Positions 9,126-17,839 of a DNA stretch of 63,876 nt are shown in pieces. The position numbers and the translations under genes are program-made. Position 1 is the first letter of the stretch. The number at the start of each line of letters is the position of its first letter. The DNA is from Mycobacterium sp. E183 (GTDB lineage Bacteria; Actinomycetota; Actinomycetes; Mycobacteriales; Mycobacteriaceae). The notes beneath the pieces are model-generated. The model searched no databases, had not been told where the DNA came from, and saw only the letters and a program-made list of their open reading frames with translations. The DNA is taken from contig NZ_LZJN01000056.1 of NCBI RefSeq assembly GCF_001667735.1, forward strand, positions 1-63,876, read 5' to 3'.

Positions 9126-10063
9126 CGCGTGCCGCTCACGTAGAGCATCTCGCCCATGCGCATGTCGTCGTCCTCGAGTGGCGGAAGGCCGTTGGCCGCG
9201 AACAACTCCCGGATGCTGACCTTGTTCAGCCGCCACCCGTGGTCGGCGAGGTAGGGCGCCGCTTCGTTACGGTCCCCGAAGTAGACGAGCCCCGCCATGT
9301 CCAGGTCGAAACCGTGCGCACGCCAGCGTTCCGAGATGTGCTGCATGCGTTCCTTCATCTTGTCCTCGTCCCCGGGCTCCCGGTTGGGCGCGCTTTCGAC
9401 GGCCACGCGGCTGCCCGGCGCGCTGAGGTCGGTGATGGTGTCCAGCAGGCGATCCTGCGCCTCCGGCGGCAGGTAGCCGAGCAGGCCCTCGGCGCTCCAC
9501 GCGGTCGGCTGGGCGGGGTCGAATCCGGCGGCCCGCAACGCGGCGGGCCAGTCGTCGCGCAGGTCGACGGCGACCACCCGGCGGTCGGCGGTGGGCGCGG
9601 CGCCCAGTTCGGCCAGGGTGCGCGACTTGAAGTCGATCACCTGTGGCTGGTCGACCTCGTAGACGACGGTCCCGGCCGGCCAGTCCAGCCGGTAGGCGCG
9701 GGCGTCCAGGCCGGAGGCCAGGATCACGGCCTGCTTGATGCCCGCCCGCGTCGCGTCGAGGAAGAACTCGTCGAAGAACTTGGTGCGCACCGCCATGTTG
9801 TCCGCCATGCGGGACATCGCGCCGGCCGAACCGGTCGCGCCGTCGTGCGCGTCGTTCAGCTCGTCCGGGTTCACCTCGCCGGTCGCCAGCCGGGTGAGCA
9901 GGTCCACGCCGACGGCCCGGACCAGCGGCTCGGCGAACTGGTCGTTGATCAGCGGACGGTCGGCGCGGGTCGCCACGGCGCGGGCGGCGGCGACCATCGT
10001 CGCGGTCACCCCGACGCTGGACGCCAGGTCCCAGGTGTCGCCCTCGTACCGCGTAGAAGTCAT
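9122..10063 (-). CDS. SAM-dependent methyltransferase, LCMT-like family (paralogue 3)
   Basis: A 313-residue member of the same family, with [43 protein letters not shown] and [15 protein letters not shown]. It is the promoter-proximal gene of a two-gene unit with paralogue 2 (4-bp overlap). The upstream gap is unusually AT-rich and holds a small inverted repeat (10090-10102) that resembles the sequence upstream of the fourth paralogue at 21804, suggesting shared regulation. Confidence 0.9.
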   Translation of the reverse strand: MTSTRYEGDTWDLASSVGVTATMVAAARAVATRADRPLINDQFAEPLVRAVGVDLLTRLATGEVNPDELNDAHDGATGSAGAMSRMADNMAVRTKFFDEFFLDATRAGIKQAVILASGLDARAYRLDWPAGTVVYEVDQPQVIDFKSRTLAELGAAPTADRRVVAVDLRDDWPAALRAAGFDPAQPTAWSAEGLLGYLPPEAQDRLLDTITDLSAPGSRVAVESAPNREPGDEDKMKERMQHISERWRAHGFDLDMAGLVYFGDRNEAAPYLADHGWRLNKVSIRELFAANGLPPLEDDDMRMGEMLYVSGTR

Positions 10064-10089
10064 GTCTGCCCCAATTCAGAAGTAGTTAA

Positions 10090-10147
10090 GCTAATATTTA
10101 GCCAATATAACAAGCTTCTACCACTGTACGCTTCCCGCGATTCGCGG
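10090..10147. promoter_or_regulatory. Two inverted repeats in the divergent methyltransferase/SDR gap
   Basis: GCTAATATTTAGC at 10090-10102 is a perfect inverted repeat (5-bp arms, 3-base centre) in an AT-rich stretch next to paralogue 3. A second one, CCGCG-ATT-CGCGG at 10135-10147, lies just before the dehydrogenase ATG at 10160; with one mismatch its arms extend to 8 bp. Both look like small operators. The regulators are unknown. Confidence 0.4.
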
Positions 10148-10159
10148 CAACCTGGACTG

Positions 10160-10921
10160 ATGGCTGATCGGGTACTCATCACGGGTGCGTCGTCCGGGCT
10201 GGGCGCGGCCCTGGCCCGCCGGTTGGCGGCCGGGAGGGCGGTGGTGGGGCTGGTCGCGCGCCGCCGCGACCGGCTGGGCGAGGTGCTGGCCGACTGCCGG
10301 CGCACGTCGCCGACGTCGGCGATGTGGGTGGCCGACCTGGCCGACACCGCCGCGCTGGATGGCCTGGCCGCACGTGCCTGGGACGAGCTCGGTGGCGTCG
10401 ACGTGCTGATCAACAACGCCGCCGTCCCGAAGCGCCGCCCGGTCACCGCGCTGACCCCCGGCGAGGTGGAAGACGTGATGCGGGTCAACTTCTTCGCACC
10501 GATGCGGCTGACGCTGGCCCTGCTGCCGCGCATGGTGGCCCGTGGATCCGGCCTGATCGTCAATGTGTCGAGCGTCGGCGGCCGGCTCGGCATCATTCAC
10601 GAGTCCGCCTATTGCGCAAGCAAATTCGCGCTCTGCGGCTGGAGCGAGGCGATGGCCGTGGACCTGTACGGCTCCGGCGTCTCGGTGAAGCTGATCGAGC
10701 CGGGTCCCGTCGACACCGAGATCTGGGACCACCCCGGCAGTGAGGAACCCCTGTACCAAGGGCCCAAGGTGCCCGCCGACGAGGTGGCCGACGGCATCAT
10801 CGCGGCGCTGGACGGCGACGGCTTCGAACACTATGTGCCGGACATGAAGGCGGTCGTCGACGCCAAGAACGCCGACCTGGACGCGTTCATCGCGGGCGCG
10901 GCGGGGATGGCTCCCCGATGA
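10160..10921 (+). CDS. Short-chain dehydrogenase/reductase
   Basis: NAD(P)-dependent classical SDR of 253 residues. It has the nucleotide-binding TGASSGLG near residue 8, NNAA at the core strand, the catalytic Ser in IVNVSSVGG, and the YCASK Tyr-Lys pair, then EPGPVDTEIWD. The substrate is unknown. ATG 10160 opens directly on the first SDR strand (MADRVLITGASSG); the frame continues upstream but without SDR sequence. It overlaps the following alcohol dehydrogenase by 4 bp, so the two probably act on the same alcohol or ketone pathway. Confidence 0.9.
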   Translation: MADRVLITGASSGLGAALARRLAAGRAVVGLVARRRDRLGEVLADCRRTSPTSAMWVADLADTAALDGLAARAWDELGGVDVLINNAAVPKRRPVTALTPGEVEDVMRVNFFAPMRLTLALLPRMVARGSGLIVNVSSVGGRLGIIHESAYCASKFALCGWSEAMAVDLYGSGVSVKLIEPGPVDTEIWDHPGSEEPLYQGPKVPADEVADGIIAALDGDGFEHYVPDMKAVVDAKNADLDAFIAGAAGMAPR

Positions 10922-12150
10922 GGGCGCTGGTGTATGGCGTGCCGCCGGAGCCGTTCGAGGTGCCCGACGGGGCCAACACGCTCACCGCAAATTTGGGCTG
11001 CACCCCGACCGCGCTGCGCGACGTGCCGGAACCGCAACTGCCGCATGATGATTGGGTGCTCACCCGGCCACGGCTGACCGGCATCTGCGGCTCGGACTCC
11101 AAGCAGATCCTGATGGATTTCGGCGAGGGCGACGCCGACAACGCGATGTCGTCCTTCTGTTCCTTCCCACAGGTCATGGGCCACGAGGTGGTCGCCGACG
11201 TGGTGGCGCTGGGCCCGAACGCCCGTGGAGTGGAAGTGGGGCAGCGGGTGGTGCTCAACCCGTGGCTGTCCTGCGGGCCCCGCGGCATCTCCCCGCCCTG
11301 TCCGGCCTGCGAGGACGGCGACTACAGCCTGTGCTGGAGCTTCACCGACGGCGACATCAAGCCCGGCATTCACACCGGGGTCTCGGCCGACGTGACCGGC
11401 GGCTACGCCGAGCTGATGCCGGCCCACGACAGCATGCTGTTCGGCGTGCCGGATTCCATCCCCGACGAGGCGGCCGTGTTCGCCGATCCGCTTTCGGTGT
11501 CCCTGCATGCGATCACCCGCCACCCGCCGCCGGGATCGGGCCGCGTCCTAGTGTACGGCGCCGGCTCGCTGGGGCTGTGCGCGGTAGCCATCCTGCGGGC
11601 GCTCTACCCGGGCGTGGCCGTCGCGGTGGTGGCGCGGTTCGAGGCTCAGAAGGAACTGGCCCGACGGTTCGGGGCCGCCCTGGTGCTGGATCACGAGCCG
11701 CGCCAGGCCGTCATCGAGGAGGTGGTCGCGTGGGGCGGTGGCCGTCTGCGGCGGCCGCTGCTGGGTCTGCCGATGGCGCATCCCGGGGCCGTGGACGTCG
11801 TCTACGACACCATCGGTAAGCCGGAGACCTTCGAGGTGGGCGTGCGGGTGCTCCGCTCCCGCGGGACGCTGGTGAAGGCCGGCGTGAACGCGCCGGGCCG
11901 CTGGGAGTGGAGTCCGTTGTATTTCAAGGAGATCGCCCTGGTGGGCTCCAACGCCTTCGGCGTCGAGGAGGTCGAGGGCCGGCGCAAGCACGCCATCGCG
12001 CACTACCTCGACCTGGCCGCCGGCGGCCGAATCGACCTGCGCCCCATGCTGACACACACCTTTCGGCTCGATCAATGGCGCGACGCGTTCCTGGCGATCG
12101 CCAACCAGGCCGACAGCGGCGCCGTCAAGGTCGCGTTCGACCTGCGCTAG
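10918..12150 (+). CDS. Zinc-containing medium-chain alcohol dehydrogenase
   Basis: MDR-family oxidoreductase of 410 residues. Catalytic zinc motifs are GICGSD and GHEVVADV; the structural-zinc loop is represented by SCGPRGISPPCPACEDGDYSLC-like spacing with four cysteines. The Rossmann motif VYGAGSLGLCAV follows. It is longer than the usual 340-380 residues because of an insert near residues 60-80. It is coupled to the upstream SDR by an ATGA overlap. The 3' end overlaps the convergent TetR gene by 26 bp. Confidence 0.9.
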   Translation: MRALVYGVPPEPFEVPDGANTLTANLGCTPTALRDVPEPQLPHDDWVLTRPRLTGICGSDSKQILMDFGEGDADNAMSSFCSFPQVMGHEVVADVVALGPNARGVEVGQRVVLNPWLSCGPRGISPPCPACEDGDYSLCWSFTDGDIKPGIHTGVSADVTGGYAELMPAHDSMLFGVPDSIPDEAAVFADPLSVSLHAITRHPPPGSGRVLVYGAGSLGLCAVAILRALYPGVAVAVVARFEAQKELARRFGAALVLDHEPRQAVIEEVVAWGGGRLRRPLLGLPMAHPGAVDVVYDTIGKPETFEVGVRVLRSRGTLVKAGVNAPGRWEWSPLYFKEIALVGSNAFGVEEVEGRRKHAIAHYLDLAAGGRIDLRPMLTHTFRLDQWRDAFLAIANQADSGAVKVAFDLR

Positions 12151-12742
12151 TCCGGATGTCGCGCACCCCGTTGATCGCGATGTCGATGGCGCGTTCGACC
12201 GCGACGCGCAGCTGTTGGCCGTCGTCACCCCCCTGTAGGCACACCAGCGCAGCGGCGATCGCCGCCCCCATGACCGAGCCGATGACGGCCGCGGCGGCCG
12301 TCGGGTCGAGCGTGTCGGGATAGGCGCCCTGCAGCGCTCCGGCGAGTTGGGTCTCGGCGAGGAAGTAGCGATGCAGCGTGGCCGCTTGGACGGCGGGCAC
12401 CGACATGATCATCGGCAGCCGGACTCCGGCCAGGCCACCCTCGACCTCCTCGGTGAGGGCGTCGGCCAGCATGTGTTGCATTGCGGCCACGAGCACCTCG
12501 GCCATCGGGGCATCCGGTCCGCGCCGCTCGATCAGCGCAACCGCGGCGTCGATCCGCCGCGCCAGGTGCGGGAAAAGGACTTCGTCCTTGCTCGTGAAGT
12601 AGTTGAAGAAGGTCTTGGTGGAAACGCCTGCGGCCGCGGCGATCTCGGCCACCGTCGTCCGTTCGTAGCCCTTCGCCTCGAACAGGCGCATGGCCGCGAT
12701 GATCAGTTCCCGCCTGGTCCGCTGCCGCTTGCGTTCCCGCAG
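12125..12742 (-). CDS. TetR/AcrR-family regulator, start codon uncertain (probably CTG)
   Basis: DNA-binding repressor with HTH VAEIAAAAGVSTKTFFNYF. The first ATG, at 12691, would cut off helix 1, whereas the upstream codons read LRERKRQRTRRELIIAAMRLFEAKG, the typical TetR N-terminus. No ATG, GTG or TTG exists in frame between the upstream stop and 12691, so a non-standard start is inferred: CTG at 12742 or ATC at 12763 (the latter just after GGAAAGG). It is divergent from the SDR at 12848 and probably controls it through the palindrome at 12780-12794. Confidence 0.8.
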   Translation of the reverse strand: MRERKRQRTRRELIIAAMRLFEAKGYERTTVAEIAAAAGVSTKTFFNYFTSKDEVLFPHLARRIDAAVALIERRGPDAPMAEVLVAAMQHMLADALTEEVEGGLAGVRLPMIMSVPAVQAATLHRYFLAETQLAGALQGAYPDTLDPTAAAAVIGSVMGAAIAAALVCLQGGDDGQQLRVAVERAIDIAINGVRDIRTSAGRTRP

Positions 12743-12779
12743 GCTTGTCCCGTCGGCCGTGATCGATCCTTTCCAATTA

Positions 12780-12794
12780 TTACATTAAATGTAA
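12780..12794. promoter_or_regulatory. TetR operator candidate
   Basis: TTACATTAAATGTAA is a perfect 15-bp palindrome with 7-bp arms, in the gap between the divergent tetR and SDR genes. A further half site ATGTAA lies at 12806-12811. Size, symmetry and position fit an operator for the adjacent TetR protein (inference). Confidence 0.6.
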
Positions 12795-12847
12795 GCTTAT
12801 ACCAGATGTAATTTTTCTGGCGTGGGCGCACCGGAGAGGACTGGGTC

Positions 12848-13699
12848 ATGCAGCGGTTCGAGGGCGCGGTGGCGATCGTCACCGGCGGCGGGATGGGTTT
12901 GGGCGAGGCGCTGAGTGAGGAGCTCGGGCGTCGCGGTGCCACGGTCGTGGTCGCCGATGTCGACGGCGACGCCGCCCGTCAGGTGGCGGGGCGCCTCGAG
13001 CAAAGCGGGGCGGACGCAGCCGCCGTGCGGGTGGACATGGCCGACGAAACCGAGGTGGCCAAGCTGGTCGACGGCGCAGTGGCCGAATACGGACGCGTCG
13101 ACTACATGATCAACAACGCCGGCATCGCGATCGGCGGGGATTCGCGCGACCTCTCGATGCAGCAGTGGCGCCGCGTGCTCGACGTCGACTTGCTCGGCGT
13201 GGTCTACGGGACGATGCACGCGTATCAGGTCATGGCGCGCCAGGGCCACGGCCACATCGTGAACATTTCATCGCTCAGTGGGCTGGTTCCGCAGCCGGGC
13301 AACGTTCCCTACTGCACCAGCAAGCATGGGATCGTGGGACTTTCGCTTTCGCTGCGCGCCGAGGGAGCGGACCTCGGCGTGCGGGTCAGTGCGGCATGCC
13401 CGGGCGACATGAAGACGAAAATCTACGACAACATGGTCGTGGTCAACATGCCGCGCGAGCGGGTGGCGACGCTGAGCCGGCGCACTCATTACCTGATGCC
13501 CCAGATGAGCGCGCCGGCCGCGGCCCGCGCGATACTGCGTGGTGTGGACCGCAACCGGCCGCTGATCGTGTTTCCCGCTGCGGTTCAGGTCATTTGGCAC
13601 TTGTACCGCCGGTTCCCGGGCCTGTTCTATCGAATCAATGTCCACCGCATGAGGGTGTTTCGCAGCCTTCGGATTGATCAGGGGCGCGTGGCGCGGTAG
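12848..13699 (+). CDS. Short-chain dehydrogenase/reductase
   Basis: Classical SDR of 283 residues with cofactor motif TGGGMGLG (residues 12-19), NNAGIA, catalytic Ser in NISSLSG and the YCTSK active site. The C-terminal part is longer than a minimal SDR and rich in aromatic and basic residues (VIWHLYRRFPGLFYRINVHRM), suggesting membrane association or a lipid substrate (inference). GGAGAGGA precedes the ATG. The gene is divergent from tetR, which likely represses it, and its end overlaps the convergent methyltransferase by 22 bp. Confidence 0.88.
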   Translation: MQRFEGAVAIVTGGGMGLGEALSEELGRRGATVVVADVDGDAARQVAGRLEQSGADAAAVRVDMADETEVAKLVDGAVAEYGRVDYMINNAGIAIGGDSRDLSMQQWRRVLDVDLLGVVYGTMHAYQVMARQGHGHIVNISSLSGLVPQPGNVPYCTSKHGIVGLSLSLRAEGADLGVRVSAACPGDMKTKIYDNMVVVNMPRERVATLSRRTHYLMPQMSAPAAARAILRGVDRNRPLIVFPAAVQVIWHLYRRFPGLFYRINVHRMRVFRSLRIDQGRVAR

Positions 13700-14313
13700 T
13701 AGTTCAATTGCCCCAGGACGCGGTGGGGCGTCGACGCGAGCTCGGCGCACTCGAACCCCGCGGCGCTCAGCAGTCGGGGGATCGCGTCGCCGAGGTTGCC
13801 GGCCGCGTGCGGGTTGCGCCTGATGAGCCGCGCCAGCGGGCCGTGGTCGGCGGACGCGTCGCCGCCGATGTCGACCAGGTGCAGCCGGCCGCCCGGGCGC
13901 AGGACCCGGAAGATCTCCTGCGCGGCAGTGGCTTTCGCGTCGGCGCTGACATGGTGCAGCATCATCGACGACAACACCCGGTCGAACTCGCCGTCGGTGT
14001 AGGGCAGCCGCTCGGCGTAGCTCTGTTCGAAGCGGATGTCGTTTGATTTGCGCCGCGCCCGGTCCAGTGCCCTCGGGTCCGGGTCACATCCCGTCACGTC
14101 GACGGCGGGGTGGGCGCGTTTGACGCGGGTGGTGAGATTACCGGTGCCGCAGCCGATTTCCAGTACACGCTGGCCGTCGGCGAGTTCGGCCTGCGCGATC
14201 AGGGTGTTGTAGACCTTCGGCATTCCCAACAGCCGGGCGAACAGGTCGTAGCAGGGCAGCAGCGCGTCGTGTCCGGCGGCCGGGAGGTAGTCATGTGGAT
14301 GATGTTTCGTCAT
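13678..14313 (-). CDS. Class I SAM-dependent methyltransferase (UbiE/Methyltransf_11-like)
   Basis: The SAM motif VLEIGCGTGNLTTRV, a post-I acidic residue (GCDPDP) and RVLRPGGRLHLVDIG place it in the UbiE-type small-molecule methyltransferases. The substrate is unknown. Starts at ATG 14346, 14322 or 14313 are possible; 14313 gives 211 residues and begins MTKHHPHDYLPAAGHD, where family-like sequence starts. It is divergent from the AraC regulator at 14388, a likely controller. Confidence 0.8.
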   Translation of the reverse strand: MTKHHPHDYLPAAGHDALLPCYDLFARLLGMPKVYNTLIAQAELADGQRVLEIGCGTGNLTTRVKRAHPAVDVTGCDPDPRALDRARRKSNDIRFEQSYAERLPYTDGEFDRVLSSMMLHHVSADAKATAAQEIFRVLRPGGRLHLVDIGGDASADHGPLARLIRRNPHAAGNLGDAIPRLLSAAGFECAELASTPHRVLGQLNYYRATRP

Positions 14314-14387
14314 ACACTTCATGATGAGACGCTGATTCACAGGCAAGGTGGCCGATCTTTGGCAAAACTAGGACGATATTTCGCACC

Positions 14388-15245
14388 ATGACCCAACCCG
14401 CCCGGATGATTCGGCACCGCAGGGGCGTGCCGATCTACGAGTATCGGACCGGTCCGGACACGCCTCCGGTGTCGGTGCTACGGGCCGGGCGGGAAGACTT
14501 GCCCGAGCAACGCCGCCACATTCACGAATTCCCGGCGCTCTGGTACACCCCCGATTCGGGCGTCGTGTATGTACTGGCGGCCGGCGCCGTGATCGACCCC
14601 GCCCAGGTTGTGGGCCTTATCGATGTCGGGGTCGGGGTGTTCTTCGATCCCGCGGCGCTTGGCGAGGCCGGGCGATCGCCATGGCCGGCGTGGCGGGCGC
14701 ATCCGCTGCTGTTCCCGTTCCTGCACGGCAGATCCGGAGGACTGCTGCGGCTGGAGGTCCCCGCCGACCGCCGGTCGGCGTGGGAGGGCGCCATCGCGTC
14801 GATCGAAACCGAATTGAATACGCGCCGAGAGGGTTACCAGCAGGCGTCGCTGGCGCATCTCACGCTGCTGCTGATCGACCTCTCCCGGTTGGCGGTCGAC
14901 GTGGTCGGCGACCTGCGACGCAGCGGCGAGCCACTGCTGGCCGAGGTCTTCGAGGTGATCGACCGTCGCCTCGCCGAGCCGTTGTCGCTGCGCGACGTGG
15001 CGGGCGAACTCGGCATCACGGCGGGACACCTGACCACAGTGGTGCGTCGCCGCACAGGACGCACGGTGCAGGAGTGGATCATCGAGCGCCGGATGGCCGA
15101 GGCCCGGACGTTGCTGGCCGAAACGGACCTGCCGATCGCGGAGGTCGCGGGGCGGGTCGGGATCGGCGACCCCGGCTACTTCAGCCGGCTGTTCGGCCGT
15201 ACGCATGGCGTCGCGCCGCGCGTGTGGCGCGGTTCAAACCGTTAG
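14388..15245 (+). CDS. AraC-family transcriptional regulator
   Basis: The C-terminal double-HTH AraC domain occupies about residues 190-283 (LSLRDVAGELGITAGHLTTV, then IAEVAGRVGIGDPGYFSRLF). The N-terminal ~160 residues look like a cupin-type effector domain (RHIHEFPALWYT). It probably responds to a small molecule and regulates the divergent methyltransferase or itself. A GATATT box lies 7 bases before the ATG, so a leaderless start is possible. The last codons overlap the convergent gene at 15234 by 12 bp. Confidence 0.9.
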   Translation: MTQPARMIRHRRGVPIYEYRTGPDTPPVSVLRAGREDLPEQRRHIHEFPALWYTPDSGVVYVLAAGAVIDPAQVVGLIDVGVGVFFDPAALGEAGRSPWPAWRAHPLLFPFLHGRSGGLLRLEVPADRRSAWEGAIASIETELNTRREGYQQASLAHLTLLLIDLSRLAVDVVGDLRRSGEPLLAEVFEVIDRRLAEPLSLRDVAGELGITAGHLTTVVRRRTGRTVQEWIIERRMAEARTLLAETDLPIAEVAGRVGIGDPGYFSRLFGRTHGVAPRVWRGSNR

Positions 15246-16271
15246 CGCCCCTTTAGATCCCGTGATCGGCAGGTCGGTCGGCGTGATGACGCCTGGCCCC
15301 GCGTCGCACAGGAACGGGATGGCGTTGACCGCGGCCACGGCGGTGCTGTCCATCAGCACCGTCATCGCGTCCTGCCCGGCCTCGCCGAACCGGATCGTCG
15401 CGTCGACGCGCGGTTTGCCCTCGATCACCACGCTGAACCCCTCGGGGTCGCTCCACTGCGGGTCGAGCGCGTCGTTGCTCATCGTCCAGCAGATGGCAAG
15501 CTCGACCACCGGCCGGCCCCCGAGCAGGCCGCGATAGGTGCGGCGCTGCCCCCCGATGGTGCCGGCGGCGAAGTCCACCCACCCCAGCTCCAGATCGCGG
15601 GTCAGCACCGCCGGTTCGACGAACGCCTCCTTGGCGTCGAGTTGCACACCGAGCATGGCGGCGATCATGTCCAGCGTCTCGAAGTAACCGAGGCCGTATC
15701 GCTGCGTCGCCGGGTCGATGTGCGTCACCGGCTCCCGCGGTGTCTTGCCGAATCCCAGCACTTTCCATACGTCCCACACGGGATACGTTGTGCAGTCCAG
15801 CGTTTCGACGAGCGTGACTTTGTCGACCCGCCGGCACGCGCCGGTGAGGAAGCCGGCGACGACGTTGATGAAGCCCGGCTCGAACCCGGTCCCGAGGAAG
15901 GTCGCACCGCCCCGCTGCGCCGCCTCTTCGAGCGCCGGGAGCTCCACCGGGTGATGGGTGCCGGTCAGGAAGTCGCCCGTGGTGACGACGTTGATGCCGG
16001 CGCGCAGCATCCTGAGCACCAGGTCGTAGTCGATGGCTCGCGGCATGTAGCACACGCAGTCGGGGCGAAGCCCGATCAGCGCGTCGGCGTCGTCGGTGGC
16101 GGCGACGCCGACCGTGGCCTGCCCGGCCAGCTCGCCCGCGTCGCGGCCCACCTTGTCCGGCCCGAAGGCGTGGACGCCGACCACGTCGAAGTCGTCGCGG
16201 TCCAGCAGGACGCCGAGCGCGCGCTTGCCGATGTTGCCGGTCGACCACTGGACCACTCGGTACGGCGCCAT
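15234..16271 (-). CDS. DapB-like NAD(P)-binding dehydrogenase
   Basis: A protein of 345 residues with an N-terminal Rossmann fold (VVQWSTGNIGKRAL) similar to dihydrodipicolinate reductase and 2,4-diaminopentanoate dehydrogenase-like proteins. True lysine-pathway DapB is shorter, and the DapB substrate signature is absent, so another amine or oxo-acid substrate is likely. The N-terminal pattern TGxxG and conserved GTGFEPGF are visible. It is followed at a 3-base gap by the metallo-beta-lactamase gene upstream in the same minus-strand unit with fucA and serA2. Confidence 0.8.
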   Translation of the reverse strand: MAPYRVVQWSTGNIGKRALGVLLDRDDFDVVGVHAFGPDKVGRDAGELAGQATVGVAATDDADALIGLRPDCVCYMPRAIDYDLVLRMLRAGINVVTTGDFLTGTHHPVELPALEEAAQRGGATFLGTGFEPGFINVVAGFLTGACRRVDKVTLVETLDCTTYPVWDVWKVLGFGKTPREPVTHIDPATQRYGLGYFETLDMIAAMLGVQLDAKEAFVEPAVLTRDLELGWVDFAAGTIGGQRRTYRGLLGGRPVVELAICWTMSNDALDPQWSDPEGFSVVIEGKPRVDATIRFGEAGQDAMTVLMDSTAVAAVNAIPFLCDAGPGVITPTDLPITGSKGALTV

Positions 16272-16274
16272 GCC

Positions 16275-17186
16275 TCACACCGTATCGATGTCGAGCCAGC
16301 GGTCGATGTCGAACTGATCGTCGACGGCGCGGATCGTGGCGCCGCCGTGGCCGGGGTAGTGCGCGGGGATCACGGCGGCATTCGCTCCGACCGCCTCGGT
16401 GAAGATCCGCCTGCGGGTCACCGCGGCGGCGGGCGCGTCGATGTCGAAGGCGCAGGCGTCGGCGGGCCGGCGGAGTTGCAGTGGGCTGTGGGTGAGGTCG
16501 CCGACGAACACGGCCGGCTGGCCGGCGTCCAGCCACAGCACCGAGGAGCCCGGCGTGTGTCCGGGGGCGGGCCGCAGCCGCAGCGACGGGCTGATCTCGT
16601 AGTCGTCGGACCATTGGACGAGCTGGCCTTCGATGGGTGCGACGCTGTCCGCGAACACGAGCTGGTCGCCGCGCTGCTGGGCCGCCTCCTCCTCGCTGCG
16701 CGGCGTGCGCGCTGCCGCGGGGCCGTCGGGTGCGAAGTGGCGGTAGTCGGCGGCCGGGACGACGTAGCGGGCGTTCGGGAAGGTCGGGACCCACGCGCCG
16801 TCCTCGAGCATCGTGTTCCACCCGACGTGGTCGGAGTGGATGTGGGTGTTGACCACCACGTCCACCGCGGCGCGGTCGACGCCCGCGGACCGCAGGGCGC
16901 CCAGGAATCCGGTGTTCAGGTGGTCCAGGGGCGGCATGTGCGGGCGCGAGCGGTCGTTGCCGACGCCGGTGTCCACCACGACGGTCAGCCCGTCGACCTC
17001 GATCACCCAACTCTGGATCGCGATGTGCCACTGGTCGGTCGACGGGTCGAAGAAGTCGGGCTCCAGCAGGTCGGCGTTGTCCCGCCAGCCCGACGGCGGC
17101 GTGTGCGGGAAAAACTGCGCCCCCAAGTCGAATCGGAGTTCGAGTACCCGCGCCACGCTCGCGCGGCCGAACCGGACCGGGCGCAT
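16275..17186 (-). CDS. MBL-fold metallo-hydrolase
   Basis: Metallo-beta-lactamase superfamily protein of 303 residues with the metal motif THIHSDHVGW (HxHxDH), a downstream GHTPGSSVLW histidine and VFVGDLTHSP aspartate. Such proteins include lactonases and related hydrolases; with sugar-acid genes next door a lactonase role is attractive but unproved. ATG 17186 shares its last base region with the fucA stop (TGATG), so translation is coupled. The long upstream open frame shadows fucA and is ignored. Confidence 0.88.
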   Translation of the reverse strand: MRPVRFGRASVARVLELRFDLGAQFFPHTPPSGWRDNADLLEPDFFDPSTDQWHIAIQSWVIEVDGLTVVVDTGVGNDRSRPHMPPLDHLNTGFLGALRSAGVDRAAVDVVVNTHIHSDHVGWNTMLEDGAWVPTFPNARYVVPAADYRHFAPDGPAAARTPRSEEEAAQQRGDQLVFADSVAPIEGQLVQWSDDYEISPSLRLRPAPGHTPGSSVLWLDAGQPAVFVGDLTHSPLQLRRPADACAFDIDAPAAAVTRRRIFTEAVGANAAVIPAHYPGHGGATIRAVDDQFDIDRWLDIDTV

Positions 17187-17839
17187 CAGGCGTTCGCGCG
17201 CAGGTAGCCGTAGACGGCGGCGAAGTTGCGGTTGACGTCTTCGGGGATGGGCACCGGGCCACCGAGGGCCCTTGCGCCCCAAACGATTTGGGCGGTCCGC
17301 TCGACCAGGGCGGTGATGTGCAGCACCTTGTCCGGGCGCGGCCCCACCGCCACCAGGCCGTGGTTGGCGATCAATGCGGCGCCCCGGCCGTCGAGCGCCT
17401 TGACGGCGTTGGCGCCGACGTCCGGCGTGCCCGACGCGGCGTACTCGGCACAGCGGACGTCCCCGCCGCAGTACACCGCGAACTCGTCGATGCAGGCCGG
17501 AATCGCCTGGTGCGCAATGGCGAACATGGTCGCCCACACCGGGTGGCTGTGGATCACACTGCCGATGTCGTCGAACGCGTGGTAACAGGCCAGGTGCAGC
17601 TGCAGCTCCGAGGACGGCGACCGGCCCTCGGCCGCCTGCAGCACGGCGCCGTCCGCGTCTATCAGCACGAGGTCGTCGAGCTGCATGTCGCGGTAGTCGA
17701 CCGACGACGGCGTGATGACGATGTTGCCGTCGGAGCGTCGCGCGGAGATGTTGCCCGCGGTTCCCTCGACCAGGCCCCTGCGCAGCATGTCCTTGGCCGC
17801 GTCCAGCACCGCCGTTTCGGGGTTGTCTACGGATCTCAT
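17186..17839 (-). CDS. fucA: Class II aldolase/adducin family protein (L-fuculose-phosphate aldolase-like)
   Basis: Zinc-dependent aldolase fold of 217 residues: GTAGNISAR (phosphate/substrate loop), VIHSHPVWATMF (two metal His) and LIANHGLVAVG (third His). From gene order it matches the M. tuberculosis gene annotated fucA (Rv0727c). The actual substrate is not known to be fuculose phosphate. It overlaps serA2 by 4 bp and couples to the MBL gene downstream, forming a sugar-acid catabolic unit with xylB on the other strand. Confidence 0.88.
   Translation of the reverse strand: MRSVDNPETAVLDAAKDMLRRGLVEGTAGNISARRSDGNIVITPSSVDYRDMQLDDLVLIDADGAVLQAAEGRSPSSELQLHLACYHAFDDIGSVIHSHPVWATMFAIAHQAIPACIDEFAVYCGGDVRCAEYAASGTPDVGANAVKALDGRGAALIANHGLVAVGPRPDKVLHITALVERTAQIVWGARALGGPVPIPEDVNRNFAAVYGYLRANA

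Noticed and set aside
15253..17262. 669-residue minus-strand frame
   Set aside because: It overlaps the DapB-like and MBL genes in another frame; those carry clear motifs and this does not.
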